NCBI GenBank assembly: GCA_020851995.1
Contig: JADZBO010000116.1
Span: 58,302 to 122,301 of the forward strand
DNA length: 64,000 bases
Source: Burkholderiaceae bacterium
GTDB taxonomy: Bacteria > Pseudomonadota > Gammaproteobacteria > Burkholderiales > Burkholderiaceae_B
Direction: 5' to 3'
Each line of letters opens with the position of its first letter. Position 1 is the first letter of the stretch. Below are positions 18,618-31,270 of the stretch, one piece after another. A program made the translations under genes and the position numbers. Under the pieces are notes generated by a model that did no database searches, was not told the DNA's origin, and saw nothing but the letters and a program-made list of their open reading frames with translations.

Positions 18618-19652
18618 GTGTCTGCTCACCATCCAATGCACCCCCCCGCGGCAGCTCCCGATGCCCGCCTGCTCGTCGTGTGGTTCCGCCTTCTGGCCCC
18701 GCTGATTCTGGCGATGTTGTGGCTCGTCGCGCCCGGAGCGGCCGGCGCACAGGATGCCTACCCGTCAAAAGCGATCCGTTTCGTCGTGCCGTACCCGCCA
18801 GGCGGCGTCAGTGACAACTCAAGCCGCGCGATCGCCGAGCGACTCGGAAAATTGCTGGGCGCCACCATGGTCATCGAGAACAAGGCTGGCGCGGCATCGA
18901 CGCTTGCCAGCAATTTTGTTGCCCGGTCCCCCGCGGATGGCTACACGCTTTACGCGGCACCGAATTCACTGGTGCTCAATCCAATACTCCAGAGTAAGGT
19001 TGAGTACGATCCGATCAGGGATTTCGCGCCAATTTCCATGATGATCACGTCCGCCTTTGTGTTGCATGTCAACAAGGACGTCAAGGCGAACAATCTGGCT
19101 GAACTCCTTGCTCTGATTCGCGCGAATCCGGACAAATTCTCCATTGGCACCTCAGGGATGGGATCGATGAATCACCTCGCCTCAGAGTTGTTCATCAAGA
19201 CCTTCGGCCTGAAGATGGTTGTTGTCCATTACAAGGGTGGCATGCCGGCGGCGCAGGACATGGTCGGTGGGCAGGTGCAGATGATGTTTTCCGCCGTCAA
19301 TGAGGCCATGCCCTTCCTGCAGGGCGGCCGTACCCGGGCTATCGCGGTGTCGACGCGTGACCGCACCCCCCAACTGCCTGACGTCCCGACGATCGACCAG
19401 GCCTCGGGCACGCAGGGATTCGACACGGTGTTCTGGCTTGCCCTCATGGCACCCGCCGGTACACCGCAGGCGGTACTCGCGCGCCTTGAGGCCGCGATGC
19501 AGGAAATAGGCCGCGATGCCGCGTTGCGCGATGACCTGGCGCGCAAGGGCGTTAATCTGAGCGTTTCCACGCCGGCAGAGGTGAGGGCGACCATGGATCG
19601 TGACGAAAAGAAATGGGGCCAGATCATCCGAGACCTCGGCATCCGGGAGTGA
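18618..19652 (+). CDS. Tripartite tricarboxylate transporter receptor (Bug family)
   Basis: Periplasmic solute-binding protein, 344 residues, with a long N-region and a signal peptide ending near PGAAGAQDAYPSK. The mature part begins with the Bug pattern YPSKAIRFVVPYPPGG and contains KAGAASTLASNFVARSPADGYTL and SIGTSGMGSMNHLASELF. Such receptors bind organic acids or similar small molecules. No TctA/TctB membrane subunits are in the window, so it is an orphan receptor here, as is common in Alcaligenaceae. The start is GTG, preceded by GAGGT. It follows the HisD-like gene by 48 bases; co-expression would suggest that it binds the substrate of that enzyme. Confidence 0.92.
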   Translation: MSAHHPMHPPAAAPDARLLVVWFRLLAPLILAMLWLVAPGAAGAQDAYPSKAIRFVVPYPPGGVSDNSSRAIAERLGKLLGATMVIENKAGAASTLASNFVARSPADGYTLYAAPNSLVLNPILQSKVEYDPIRDFAPISMMITSAFVLHVNKDVKANNLAELLALIRANPDKFSIGTSGMGSMNHLASELFIKTFGLKMVVVHYKGGMPAAQDMVGGQVQMMFSAVNEAMPFLQGGRTRAIAVSTRDRTPQLPDVPTIDQASGTQGFDTVFWLALMAPAGTPQAVLARLEAAMQEIGRDAALRDDLARKGVNLSVSTPAEVRATMDRDEKKWGQIIRDLGIRE

Positions 19653-19659
19653 TTTCGTC

Positions 19660-21911
<2,252 letters not shown>

Positions 21912-21938
21912 GTGCTGAGTGCTGCTCTAACCGGCATG

Positions 21939-21955
21939 CTCCGGTCAGACCGGAG
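21939..21955. other. Stem-loop between the convergent ldcA and livF genes
   Basis: CTCCGGT and ACCGGAG pair over a three-base loop. Neither side has a T-run, so it is not a classical intrinsic terminator. Its place between two convergent genes fits an mRNA 3'-end structure. Confidence 0.35.
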
Positions 21956-21969
21956 GTGAACCAACGCTT

Positions 21970-22692
21970 CTAGTGACTGCCGCCCAGGTAGGCGGCGATC
22001 ACCGCCGGATCGTGCTTGAGCTTGTCAGCGGGGCCATGCGCTGTGATTCGTCCGTTTTCAAGGACGTAACCGTAGTCCGCCACATTAAGCGCCGCTGCGG
22101 CGAACTGTTCAACCAGCAGCATCGTCACGCCCTCCGATTTGAGACGCGAAATAATCTTGAAAACTTCCTCGACGAGGATCGGCGCCAAACCCATGGAGGG
22201 CTCGTCAAGCAGCACGATTTCCGGGTTGAGCATGACCGCGCGCGCCATGGCGAGCATTTGCTGCTCACCGCCGGAAAGGGTGCCGGCAAGCTGGTTGCGG
22301 CGTTCTTTCAGGCGTGGGAAGAGATCCATTGCACGGTCGAGATCACCCTGCACGTCGCCTTTCGGACGACTACCCGTCAGGCGCGGAAAGGCACCCAGGA
22401 GCAGATTGTCGGTGACGCTCATCGTGGAAAAGACCCGACGGCCTTCGGGCGAGTGCGCCAGACCAAGCCGTGCGATCGTGTAGGAGTCGGAGCCATCAAT
22501 GCGTTTGCCCGACAACGTGATCTCGCCCGCAGTGGGCTTGATCATCCCGGTGATCGCACGCATGGTCGTGGTCTTTCCCGCACCATTGGAGCCAATCAGT
22601 GTGATCACCTGGCCATTGGGCACTTCGATGCTGATGCCATGCAGCACCTTGACCTTGCCGTAGCCCGCTTCAAGATTTTTGATCGATAACAT
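21970..22692 (-). CDS. livF: Branched-chain amino-acid ABC transporter ATPase LivF
   Basis: One of two ATPases of a LIV-type (HAAT) importer. The 240 residues include Walker A GSNGAGKTT, the HAAT-type SPEGRRVFSTMSV, the ABC signature LSGGEQQMLAMARA and Walker B VLLDEPSMGL. It is last in the leftward set livJ / livH-livMG-livF, with 27 bases between it and the fusion gene. Substrate class is inferred from the whole operon; other amides or carboxylates are possible. Confidence 0.93.
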   Translation of the reverse strand: MLSIKNLEAGYGKVKVLHGISIEVPNGQVITLIGSNGAGKTTTMRAITGMIKPTAGEITLSGKRIDGSDSYTIARLGLAHSPEGRRVFSTMSVTDNLLLGAFPRLTGSRPKGDVQGDLDRAMDLFPRLKERRNQLAGTLSGGEQQMLAMARAVMLNPEIVLLDEPSMGLAPILVEEVFKIISRLKSEGVTMLLVEQFAAAALNVADYGYVLENGRITAHGPADKLKHDPAVIAAYLGGSH

Positions 22693-22719
22693 ATGAGTTC
22701 CTGATCCCGGACCGCGCCA

Positions 22720-24660
22720 TCAGGCGGGTGTTGCGCCCAGATAGGCTTCGATGACTTTTTCATCGGCCTGGATTTCAGCCGGCTTGCCTTCAGCAATCTT
22801 CTGCCCGAAATCGAGCACCGACACACGGTCGCACGCGGCCATGACGACATCCATGTGGTGCTCGATCAGGATAATCGTGATGCCGTGCTCGCGAATCTTC
22901 TGGATAATGGCCAGCAACTCCTTGATGTCTGGCGCGGTCAGGCCTGCCGCCGGTTCGTCGAGCAGGAGCAGATTGGGGTCAAGCGCCAGCGCGCGGGCGA
23001 TTTCAAGCAGACGCTGTTTGCCGTAGGGCAGGTTGCGGGCTTCTTCGTTGGCGAGAGAGTCCAGCCCGACAAAGTGCAGCAACCCGAGTGCGCGCCTGCG
23101 TGCGTGCGATTCTTCGTTGTTATAGCGGGGTAGCGCCAGCGCCACATCCAGCAGATTTGAACTGAACGTGTGATGCAACCCTACCTGGATGTTTTCGAGT
23201 GCGGTCATTTCGCCAAACAGCTGCACGTTCTGGAATGTTCGCGCCATGCCGGAAAGCGCGATTTCCGAGGACGTCTTGCCCTTGACGCTCGAATCGCCGT
23301 AGATCACGTCACCGCCGGTCGGGACATAGATACCGGTCAGTACGTTCATCATCGTGCTTTTGCCGGATCCGTTGGGGCCGATCAACCCGTGGATCGTGCC
23401 GCGCTCGACAACCATATCGACGTTGTTCAGCGCCTTGAGGCCACCAAACTGCATCAATACGGATTTCACGGTCAGCAGCGGCCCCGTGGCGGCCTTGCGG
23501 TTGACAGCGCTGATGACGTCCTCAGAGGTGATCTCGACCTTACCCATCGCCGCGTTACGCGCTGCAAGCGCCGTGCGGCCGGTGATCGCGGCATAGTAGC
23601 TTCGTACGAAACCGACGATGCCGTCCTGCAGGTAGTAGACGACCAGCAGAATCATGAAGCCGAAAATGGTCAGCCGCCAGTCGACGATGTTGTTCAGGAA
23701 GAACGAAAACACCGCCAGGCCGGCGGTGCCGATCACTGGAACCGACATTTTCCGCCAGGTCGTCATGCCGCGAGCAATGGAGAACACGGAGACGACAACC
23801 ATCAGGACAGCGAGGATCACCATGACTTCGCGGAACAAGATGATGTCGTCGAGCAGTTTCGGCAACAGCACGATGATGGCCGCGCCGAGAAGTGATCCGA
23901 TACGCGACTTGCGTCCGCCCATGATGACCGCGAGCAGGAACAGGATGCTGAGCTCGATCACGTAGGTGTTGGGCGAAATGTACTCCTCAGAATACGAGTA
24001 CAGGCTGCCCGCCAGTCCAGCGAAACCCGCACTGATGACAAAAGCGTAGACCTTGTAACGATAAACCGATACGCCCATGCAATCACAGGCAACCGGGCTG
24101 TCACGCAAGGCTTCGAAAGCGCGGCCCAGGTGCGACTTGAGAATGCGGTGAACCACCAGCATGCTCAACAACATCAGAACGGCGACAAGGTAGTAGTACT
24201 CGTGCTCAGACATCCCTTGCCCGAAAAGCGTGGGTTTCGAGATCTTGATGCCGACTGGGCCTTCGGTCAGGAAGCTCATCTCGTTGATGAGGATCTGGAT
24301 GATGGTGCCGAACGCCAGTGTGACCATCGCGAGGTAGGGCCCGATCACCTTGAGCGCTGGCAGCGCCAGCATGCCGCCAAAGACGGACGTGATCAGGATC
24401 GCAGCCGGAACAGTGACCCAGAACGGCATGCCCAGATGGAAGAACAGCGTGCCGGTGACATAGGCGCCGATGCCGAACAGGCCCGCGTGACCGAGCGACA
24501 CCTGACCCGTGTAGCCGACGACAATATCCAGACCGAACAGCAGGATTGCGTAGATCAGGATCCTTTCGACCAAATGGACGTAGTAGGGATTGGGGACGGC
24601 GATCGGGAAGCCAATCAGCAGAATGATGCCGACGAGCATGAAGATGTGTTTAAGTTTCAT
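22720..24660 (-). CDS. Fused branched-chain amino-acid ABC permease LivM and ATPase LivG
   Basis: A single 646-residue protein. Residues about 1-330 are a LivM permease with many membrane segments and the family motif GYTGQVSLGHAGLFGIGAYV; a further hydrophobic part follows to about 370. Residues about 400-646 are a LivG ATPase: GPNGSGKSTMMNVLTG (Walker A), ARTFQNVQLF, NLPYGKQRLLEIARAL (degenerate signature) and LLLDEPAAGL (Walker B). Fusion of the two subunits is known in some proteobacteria but less usual than separate genes. The ATG at the end of livH (four bases apart) fits MKLKHIFMLV; the open frame extends upstream into livH without similarity. Confidence 0.93.
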   Translation of the reverse strand: MKLKHIFMLVGIILLIGFPIAVPNPYYVHLVERILIYAILLFGLDIVVGYTGQVSLGHAGLFGIGAYVTGTLFFHLGMPFWVTVPAAILITSVFGGMLALPALKVIGPYLAMVTLAFGTIIQILINEMSFLTEGPVGIKISKPTLFGQGMSEHEYYYLVAVLMLLSMLVVHRILKSHLGRAFEALRDSPVACDCMGVSVYRYKVYAFVISAGFAGLAGSLYSYSEEYISPNTYVIELSILFLLAVIMGGRKSRIGSLLGAAIIVLLPKLLDDIILFREVMVILAVLMVVVSVFSIARGMTTWRKMSVPVIGTAGLAVFSFFLNNIVDWRLTIFGFMILLVVYYLQDGIVGFVRSYYAAITGRTALAARNAAMGKVEITSEDVISAVNRKAATGPLLTVKSVLMQFGGLKALNNVDMVVERGTIHGLIGPNGSGKSTMMNVLTGIYVPTGGDVIYGDSSVKGKTSSEIALSGMARTFQNVQLFGEMTALENIQVGLHHTFSSNLLDVALALPRYNNEESHARRRALGLLHFVGLDSLANEEARNLPYGKQRLLEIARALALDPNLLLLDEPAAGLTAPDIKELLAIIQKIREHGITIILIEHHMDVVMAACDRVSVLDFGQKIAEGKPAEIQADEKVIEAYLGATPA

Positions 24661-24664
24661 GGGA

Positions 24665-25543
24665 TCAGACCTTCTTGATCGTGGTCTTGCCGAACAGACC
24701 CGAGGGCTTGATGGCCAGCACAAGCAGCAGCAGGATCAGTCCGGGCACATCTTTGTAACCGCTGGAGATGTAGAAACTGCTGAGGGTTTCCGCGACGCCC
24801 AGAATCAGCCCGCCGACGATGATGCCCAGGCCGCTCGAGAGCCCGCCGATGATCGCCACGGCAAACGCTTTCAGACCGAGTGCACCGCCCATCGAGGCGC
24901 CGGCCAGCGTGGTTGGTGAAATCAGTACGCCGGCAAATGCTGCAGTCAGCGACGAGAGGGCGTAAGAAAACGTGATCACCATGCTCGTGTTGATGCCCAT
25001 CAGACCGGCAGCATCGCGATCGTTGGCGGTTGCGACGACGGCCTTGCCGTAGATGCTCTTGCGGTTGAAAAGTTCGACCAGCAGCATCATGCCGAGCGCG
25101 CCGGCCACCACCAGTAAATTCATCGGCAGCACGTTTGCTCCAAGCATACGGATGGGTTCGTCATCGAGTGGGCTGGGGAAGGGCATTTCATCGCGGCCCC
25201 ACACGTTTTCCGCTACGTTCTTGAAAATAATGCCGAGGGCGATCGTTGACATGATCCAGCCGAATTCGGACTTGATTTTGATCGCGGGTCGAACGCCGAA
25301 AAATTCCACGGCCGACCCCTGGATCGCACCGAATAAGCAGACGATGGGCACCATGACCCAGTAATTGATGCCGAAAGTGTCACACAGTGTCAGACCGACG
25401 AGCGCACCCAGCATGAGAGCCTCGCCCTGACCGAAGTTCAGGGTGCCAGACGTCGCGAAGGTCAACTGATACCCGAACGCGATGACCGCGTAGATCATCC
25501 CAAGCGATATGCCGCTGTAGACGAGCTGAAGTAGGATTTCCAT
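24665..25543 (-). CDS. livH: Branched-chain amino-acid ABC transporter permease LivH
   Basis: A 292-residue inner-membrane permease with about eight hydrophobic segments. The start MEILLQLVYSGISLGMIYA and GTLNFGQGEALMLGA match the LivH pattern. It forms the channel with the LivM part of the neighbouring fusion protein. The frame is open eight codons further upstream, but the ATG used is the natural family start. A terminator lies between it and the binding-protein gene upstream. Confidence 0.94.
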   Translation of the reverse strand: MEILLQLVYSGISLGMIYAVIAFGYQLTFATSGTLNFGQGEALMLGALVGLTLCDTFGINYWVMVPIVCLFGAIQGSAVEFFGVRPAIKIKSEFGWIMSTIALGIIFKNVAENVWGRDEMPFPSPLDDEPIRMLGANVLPMNLLVVAGALGMMLLVELFNRKSIYGKAVVATANDRDAAGLMGINTSMVITFSYALSSLTAAFAGVLISPTTLAGASMGGALGLKAFAVAIIGGLSSGLGIIVGGLILGVAETLSSFYISSGYKDVPGLILLLLVLAIKPSGLFGKTTIKKV

Positions 25544-25599
25544 GGAATACACCCTGAAAGGACACACTGCTTGTGGTGCCGATCGTGGACACCCACATT

Positions 25600-25632
25600 A
25601 AAAAACGCCGCGCTATCTGCGCGGCGGTTTTT
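25600..25632 (-). terminator. Rho-independent terminator between livJ-type gene and livH
   Basis: Arms CGCCGCGC and GCGCGGCG pair over the loop TATCT. On the minus strand the stem is followed by six T residues, and on the plus strand by five, so it can work both ways. Its position just after the binding-protein gene suggests that most messages end here and only some continue into livH, giving an excess of receptor. Confidence 0.85.
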
Positions 25633-25661
25633 AAAACTTACAACCTGCGCCTCGCTGCGAC

Positions 25662-26855
25662 TTATTTTGTGCGCACCGCGGTTTTGGCATCGTCCGGATT
25701 GGCGTAAGTCACGCGGCTATCCTTGACCAGGCCCATGACCGGAACCTTGATCGAGATCGCTTCGTGGTCGCCTTTGCTGAAGGGCTTGTCGTAAACCGTC
25801 ACGACGCCTTCCATTTTGGTCTGAAGGTTTTCGAGCGCTTCGCGAACCTTGGGGCCTTCGGTGGTGCCAGCTTGCTGCATGGCTGCGGCGAGCAGGTAGA
25901 CCGAATCGTAGCCCTGAGCGGCGGATACCGGCGAATCGATCCGGTCCTTCTTCGGCTTGAACTCTTTGAGGTACGCATCGATGAAGGCCTTGCGCTTCGG
26001 CGTGTTGCCGTTCTGGACGAAAGTTTGCGGCATCGTCGCGCCTTCGCCGTTCTTGCCAGCCGTGTCGATAAAGTTGGCCATCGAAAGGGTCCAGCTGCCG
26101 ATCATCGGCTTCTTCCAGGCGATCTTGGCCATGCCGTTGGCGATCATGGCCAGTTCCGGACCGATTGCGTAGGTCAGGATGACTTCGGCGCCAGCTTCCT
26201 TGGCCTTGAGCAACTGAGCGGTCATGTCCTTATCGCCGATGTTGAATTTCTCGCTGACCAGAGGCGTGATGCCCTTGGCTTCGAGTGCGGCGGTCAGGTC
26301 TTTGCGGCCGAGATCGCCGTAGGCGGTCGAGTCAGCCAGAATGGCGACTTTTTTGAAACCGCGACGCGTCACGGCCTCTTCGACAATCATCGGCGCCTGG
26401 ATATTGTCCGCGGCCGAGGTCCGGAATATGTAGTTCTCCGGTTCCTTTTCAAATTGACGGGTGATCAGCGTGCCAGTCGCGACGTTGTTGATGACCGGAA
26501 TCTTGGCTTCCTGGAAGAAGCGCTGCGAGGCGAGTGCCACACCGGTATTGATATAGCCGACCGTCGCGGCGACCTTGGTCTTGTTAATGAACTCCTGGGC
26601 GATTTCCACGCCACGCTCATTCTTGGCTTCGTCGTCGCGCAAGACCAGTTCGATCTTCTTGCCGAGCACGCCGCCATTGGCATTGATTTCCTTGGCGGCG
26701 AGCACGACGCCATCACGCATGCTGACGCCCATCGACGATGAGCCGCCGGTAAACGGACCGATGACACCAATCTTGATGGTTTCCTGCGCGGCGGCGGATC
26801 CGGCGATCAGGGTGGCAGCAGTTGCTGCGAAAATGAATTTTTTGTTGAATATCAT
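25662..26855 (-). CDS. livJ: Branched-chain amino-acid ABC transporter substrate-binding protein (LivJ/LivK type)
   Basis: Periplasmic receptor of the importer, 397 residues. The signal peptide MIFNKKFIFAATAATLIAG ends at SAAAQ, and the mature part opens ETIKIGVIGPFTGGSSSMG, typical of the HAAT receptor family. GAGGAG precedes the ATG at good distance. The ligand cannot be read from the sequence; leucine/isoleucine/valine, other amino acids and aromatic acids all use this family. It is separated from the permease genes by an intrinsic terminator. Confidence 0.92.
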   Translation of the reverse strand: MIFNKKFIFAATAATLIAGSAAAQETIKIGVIGPFTGGSSSMGVSMRDGVVLAAKEINANGGVLGKKIELVLRDDEAKNERGVEIAQEFINKTKVAATVGYINTGVALASQRFFQEAKIPVINNVATGTLITRQFEKEPENYIFRTSAADNIQAPMIVEEAVTRRGFKKVAILADSTAYGDLGRKDLTAALEAKGITPLVSEKFNIGDKDMTAQLLKAKEAGAEVILTYAIGPELAMIANGMAKIAWKKPMIGSWTLSMANFIDTAGKNGEGATMPQTFVQNGNTPKRKAFIDAYLKEFKPKKDRIDSPVSAAQGYDSVYLLAAAMQQAGTTEGPKVREALENLQTKMEGVVTVYDKPFSKGDHEAISIKVPVMGLVKDSRVTYANPDDAKTAVRTK

Positions 26856-26895
26856 AGGGGCTCCTCGCTCACTATTCTCCAGAATGTGCGACATT

Positions 26896-28275
26896 CTAAC
26901 GAGATTGACCACTAATTTCCCGGGGGTTTACGCTAATTTCCGCGAGATTATCAGGGCTCGAATCAATGAATGCGCGGGTTTCCCGGATGACAACGCCGGA
27001 AAGCAGCAGCAGACCGACCAGATTGGGCAACGCCATCATGCCGTTGAACACATCGGAGACCGCCCACACCAGATCGAGAGAAATTACGGCACCGCCCATC
27101 AGGAACGCCGTATAGAGGATGCGGTAGGGGCGCACGACACGTGTGCCCAAAAGATACTGGGCGCATTTCTCGCCGTAGAAGCTCCAGCCCAGAATAGTGG
27201 AATAAGAAAAGAAAATCAGGCCGATCGTGACGATCCAGCCGCCTGGCCCGGGGAGCAACGCATCAAATGTCTGGGCTGTCAGGGCGGCACCGTTGGCGCC
27301 CCCCGTGTAGAGGCCACCCATGACCAGTACCAGTCCGGTCATGGTGCAGACCACCAGCGTGTCGATGAAGGTGCCCGTCATGGATACCAGCGCCTGATGC
27401 ACCGGTGTGTTGGTTTTGGCGGCCGCTGCGGCGATCGGCGCTGAACCGAGTCCTGCCTCGTTAGAGAACACACCGCGTGCCACGCCCATGCGGATCACGG
27501 TGCCGAGAGCGCCGCCTGCCACGGCATCCCCGGTGAACGCATCGGTCAGGATCAGCTTCAGGGCTGGCAACAGGAGTTCGGCGTTGCATACGATGATTAC
27601 GACCGCGCCCAGCACGTAGATGCCCGCCATGACCGGCACGATCAGAGACGCCACGCGCGCTATGCTGCAGATACCACCCAGGATCACCAGCGCGGTCACG
27701 GCAGTGAGAACGATGCCGGTGATCCAGGCAGGCACGCCAAAGCTCGCGATCATGGCCTGAGCGACCGAATTCGATTGCACCGAGGAGCCAGTACCGAGTG
27801 CCGCCACCATGCCGAATAAGGCAAAGGCGCTGGCGAGGCGCTTCATGCCAAGCCCGCGCTCTATGTAGTACATCGGGCCACCGGACATGTTGCCGTTTTC
27901 GTCACGCACCCGATACCGCACCGCCAGCAGGCCTTCGGCGTATTTGGTCGCCATGCCGAGCAGGGCGGTGACCCACATCCAGAATACAGCCCCCGGCCCG
28001 CCCGCGACGACTGCGGTCGCGACGCCCGCGATATTGCCTGTGCCGATGGTGCCCGCGAGCGCCGTCATCAGGGCCTGAAACTGCGTGATGTCGCCCGGTG
28101 AGCGCGTATCCTGGTGACGGGAAAATGCAAGGCCAAGCGCGCAGGGCAGAAGCCGCACCTGCAAAAACCCCAGCCGCAGGGTGAAATACAGACCGGTTCC
28201 TGCCAGCAGCGCCAGCATGAAAGGGCCCCAGATGTAGGAGCCCAGCAAGTTGAACAGGGATGTGGCAGCTTCCAA
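26896..28275 (-). CDS. Sodium:alanine symporter family (AGCS) transporter
   Basis: A 459-residue membrane protein of the AGCS family, importing alanine or glycine with sodium. Recognisable parts are the segment [25 protein letters not shown], here cited as positions about 85-109, the signature region [23 protein letters not shown], and [22 protein letters not shown] start is chosen because AGGAAG precedes it at proper spacing; the open frame runs 19 codons further upstream. It lies 40 bases upstream of the binding-protein gene on the same strand, so read-through into livJ is possible. It is divergent from the ABC-F gene. Confidence 0.9.
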   Translation of the reverse strand: MEAATSLFNLLGSYIWGPFMLALLAGTGLYFTLRLGFLQVRLLPCALGLAFSRHQDTRSPGDITQFQALMTALAGTIGTGNIAGVATAVVAGGPGAVFWMWVTALLGMATKYAEGLLAVRYRVRDENGNMSGGPMYYIERGLGMKRLASAFALFGMVAALGTGSSVQSNSVAQAMIASFGVPAWITGIVLTAVTALVILGGICSIARVASLIVPVMAGIYVLGAVVIIVCNAELLLPALKLILTDAFTGDAVAGGALGTVIRMGVARGVFSNEAGLGSAPIAAAAAKTNTPVHQALVSMTGTFIDTLVVCTMTGLVLVMGGLYTGGANGAALTAQTFDALLPGPGGWIVTIGLIFFSYSTILGWSFYGEKCAQYLLGTRVVRPYRILYTAFLMGGAVISLDLVWAVSDVFNGMMALPNLVGLLLLSGVVIRETRAFIDSSPDNLAEISVNPREISGQSR

Positions 28276-28443
28276 TGTGATCTTCCTCAGGTGAACCGTG
28301 CGCCTTATGACCAATTCGCAACGCCGGCGCATGATAGAAAGATCCAGCTGTCTCAGGGGTGTTTTTTAGCGGTTGTTACACTGAAAGATATTTTGTCAGC
28401 GTGTAACCCAAGTTTTCCTAGGTATTTACTCAGTAGTCTTATC

Positions 28444-30048
28444 GTGATAACAGCATCAAATCTCACTATCCAGTTCGGACCGAAGCCTCTGTTCGAGAAC
28501 GTCAGCGTCAAATTTGGCGATGGCAACCGCTACGGCCTGATCGGTGCCAATGGGTCGGGAAAATCCACTCTGATGAAGATTCTTGGCGGTGATCTTGAAC
28601 CGTCAGCGGGTAATGTTTCCCTCGAGCCAGGACGACGCATGGGCAAGTTGCGTCAGGACCAGTTTGCCTTCGAGGACATTCGAGTGCTCGACGTGGTGTT
28701 GATGGGTCACCTGGAAATGTGGAACGCCATGACGCAGCGTGACGCAATCTATGCGAACCCCGAAGCCTCTGACGACGACTATATGCGCGCCGCTGACCTC
28801 GAGGCCCATTTCGCCGAATATGACGGCTACACCGCCGAGGCGCGTGCCGGCGAGTTACTGCTGGGCCTGGAAATTCCTGTCGATCAGCATCAACTGCCGA
28901 TGCGGGAGGTGGCCCCCGGCTCCAAGCTTCGGGTGTTGCTGGCGCAGGCGCTGTTTTCCAAGCCGGATCTGTTGCTGCTCGATGAGCCGACCAACAACCT
29001 GGACATCAACACCATCCGCTGGCTGGAGCATGTGCTCAACGAGTACCAGAGCACGATGGTGATCATCAGCCATGACCGGCACTTCCTGAATCAGGTCTGC
29101 ACGCACATGGCTGATCTGGATTTCGGCGAGTTACGCGTCTACCCGGGCAATTACGACGACTACATGCTGGCGTCAACGCAAGCGCGCGAGCGCACGCAAA
29201 ACGCGAACGCGAAGGCCAAGGAACGGGTGTCGGAACTGCAGGACTTTGTGCGGCGCTTTTCGGCCAACAAATCCAAAGCGCGGCAGGCCACTTCCCGGCT
29301 GAAGCAGATCGACCGGATCAAGGCAGCGCAGATCGAGGTCAAGCCTTCGTCGCGCCAGAATCCGTACATCCGGTTCGAGCAGAAGAAGGTGATGCACAGG
29401 CTGGCTGTCACCCTGGAGCATATTCAGAAGTCGTTCGACGCCCCGGTGATCAAGCCGTTTTCGGCGATGGTCGAGGCCGGGGAGAAAATCGCGATCATTG
29501 GCGCCAACGGCGTTGGCAAGACCACGCTGCTGCGGATGCTGGCGCTCGACCTCGCGCCTGACCGCGGCCACGTGAAGTGGTCGGAGAATGCGGATTGCGG
29601 CTATATGGCGCAGGACGTTTCCGATGATTTCCGCGATCAGGAGACCACTCTGCTCGACTGGATGTCGCGCTACCGCCAACCGGGCGACGACGACCAGTCG
29701 ATGCGCTCCACGCTTGGGCGTCTGCTGTTTTCCTCAGACGATCTGCCCAAGTCACCCGCGGTGCTCTCCGGTGGCGAGAAAAACCGCATGTCCTTCGGCC
29801 GGCTGATGCTCGGACGGCACAACGTGATGCTGATTGACGAGCCGACGAATCACCTGGACATGGAATCGATCGAATCGCTGCAACTCGCGCTGGACAAGTA
29901 CGCCGGCACGCTGTTTTTTGTTTCGCACGATCGCGAATTTGTCGATGCGCTCGCAAGCCGTGTCTGGGAAATCAACGCGGACGGGGAAGTCACCGACTAT
30001 CGTGGTGGCTACGAGGACTACCTGGCCTCGCGCGGGATTGACGACTGA
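28444..30048 (+). CDS. ybiT: ABC-F family ATPase (YbiT-like)
   Basis: A 534-residue ABC-F protein with two ATPase domains and no membrane segment. ABC-F proteins act on the ribosome. Domain 1: [16 protein letters not shown] and [12 protein letters not shown]. The linker follows at about 240-320. Domain 2: [29 protein letters not shown] and [11 protein letters not shown]. The sequence follows E. coli YbiT closely ([38 protein letters not shown]). The GTG start gives the YbiT-like N-terminus; the frame extends 110 codons upstream into the divergent symporter gene without similarity. Confidence 0.93.
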   Translation: MITASNLTIQFGPKPLFENVSVKFGDGNRYGLIGANGSGKSTLMKILGGDLEPSAGNVSLEPGRRMGKLRQDQFAFEDIRVLDVVLMGHLEMWNAMTQRDAIYANPEASDDDYMRAADLEAHFAEYDGYTAEARAGELLLGLEIPVDQHQLPMREVAPGSKLRVLLAQALFSKPDLLLLDEPTNNLDINTIRWLEHVLNEYQSTMVIISHDRHFLNQVCTHMADLDFGELRVYPGNYDDYMLASTQARERTQNANAKAKERVSELQDFVRRFSANKSKARQATSRLKQIDRIKAAQIEVKPSSRQNPYIRFEQKKVMHRLAVTLEHIQKSFDAPVIKPFSAMVEAGEKIAIIGANGVGKTTLLRMLALDLAPDRGHVKWSENADCGYMAQDVSDDFRDQETTLLDWMSRYRQPGDDDQSMRSTLGRLLFSSDDLPKSPAVLSGGEKNRMSFGRLMLGRHNVMLIDEPTNHLDMESIESLQLALDKYAGTLFFVSHDREFVDALASRVWEINADGEVTDYRGGYEDYLASRGIDD

Positions 30049-30127
30049 AGTCCGGCCGGACAGTTTGCGCGGGCCTCACGGGCGGGTTGCCAGCAGGTGA
30101 GTGCACGCGAGGCGTTAAACTTTTGCG

Positions 30128-31156
30128 ATGATTATCCTTGGATTCGAAAGTTCCTGTGACGAGACCGGTGTCGCGCTGGTCTGCACAGAGCGCGGTCTGC
30201 TGTCGCACGCGCTGCATACGCAGGTCGCGATGCACGCGTCTTACGGTGGCGTCGTCCCGGAACTCGCCTCGCGTGACCATATCCGCCGGGTTGTTCCGCT
30301 GACGCGCTCGGTGCTTGATCAGGCCGGACTCACTCTTGCGGACATCGGGGCTGTTGCCTATACCGCCGGACCAGGGCTTGCCGGGGCGCTGCTCGTGGGG
30401 GCAAGTGTCGCGCAGTCGGTTGCCTGGTCGCTCGGGCTCGCTGCCATACCGATTCACCATCTCGAGGGCCATCTGCTGTCGCCCCGCCTCGCCGATCCCT
30501 GCCCGGAGTTTCCTTTCGTCGCGCTGCTGGTGTCCGGCGGGCATACCCAGTTAATGCGTGTCGATGAGGTCGGCCAGTATGCGTTGTTGGGCGAAACGCT
30601 GGATGACGCAGCCGGTGAGGCTTTTGACAAAACCGCCAAGCTTCTCGGCCTAGGATACCCGGGCGGCCCCGCATTGGCGCAACTGGCAGAGCAGGGTGAT
30701 CACCGCGCCTTTGATCTGCCCCGACCGATGCTGCACAGCCAGAATCTTGATTTCAGTTTCAGTGGTCTGAAGACGGCGGTGTTAACCCGCCTGCGCGATG
30801 CGCTCAGCCAGCCTGTGCCAAGTGCAAGCCTGAAGCAGGACCTTGCCGCCGCGACGCAGGCTGCGATTGTCGATGTGCTGGTCGCAAAATCGATCGCTGC
30901 GCTCAAGCAAACGGGACTGAGGCGGTTGGTCGTGGCCGGAGGCGTGGGTGCCAATCGGCGTCTGCGTGAGCAACTTGCCGGGCGAATGCGCCCTTTGCGG
31001 GGCGAGGCCTTTTTCCCCCCGCTTGCGCTCTGCACCGACAACGGCGCCATGATCGCGTTCGCCGCTGCACAGAGGGTTTCCCGCGGCTTGGCGGACCTGT
31101 CGCCCGGCGCCCATGGCTTTAACGTCTACCCGCGCTGGGATCTGGCACAAATCTGA
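30128..31156 (+). CDS. tsaD: tRNA N6-adenosine threonylcarbamoyltransferase TsaD
   Basis: Transfers threonylcarbamoyl to A37 of ANN-decoding tRNAs with TsaB and TsaE. The 342-residue protein begins [18 protein letters not shown], and shows the metal-binding [10 protein letters not shown], the nucleotide-site [44 protein letters not shown] and [10 protein letters not shown]. All key motifs are intact. No clear Shine-Dalgarno precedes the ATG. It converges with plsY. Confidence 0.96.
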   Translation: MIILGFESSCDETGVALVCTERGLLSHALHTQVAMHASYGGVVPELASRDHIRRVVPLTRSVLDQAGLTLADIGAVAYTAGPGLAGALLVGASVAQSVAWSLGLAAIPIHHLEGHLLSPRLADPCPEFPFVALLVSGGHTQLMRVDEVGQYALLGETLDDAAGEAFDKTAKLLGLGYPGGPALAQLAEQGDHRAFDLPRPMLHSQNLDFSFSGLKTAVLTRLRDALSQPVPSASLKQDLAAATQAAIVDVLVAKSIAALKQTGLRRLVVAGGVGANRRLREQLAGRMRPLRGEAFFPPLALCTDNGAMIAFAAAQRVSRGLADLSPGAHGFNVYPRWDLAQI

Positions 31157-31270
31157 TTGAGGACGCTCACCTGATGCGGGGGAATCCCCGGAGTCCAGTC
31201 CGGTGTTGAGAGCGTGGCCTGTGTCGACGCAGGGTGCGCTGTGCGATGGCTACCACTGACGGAGCTGGAT

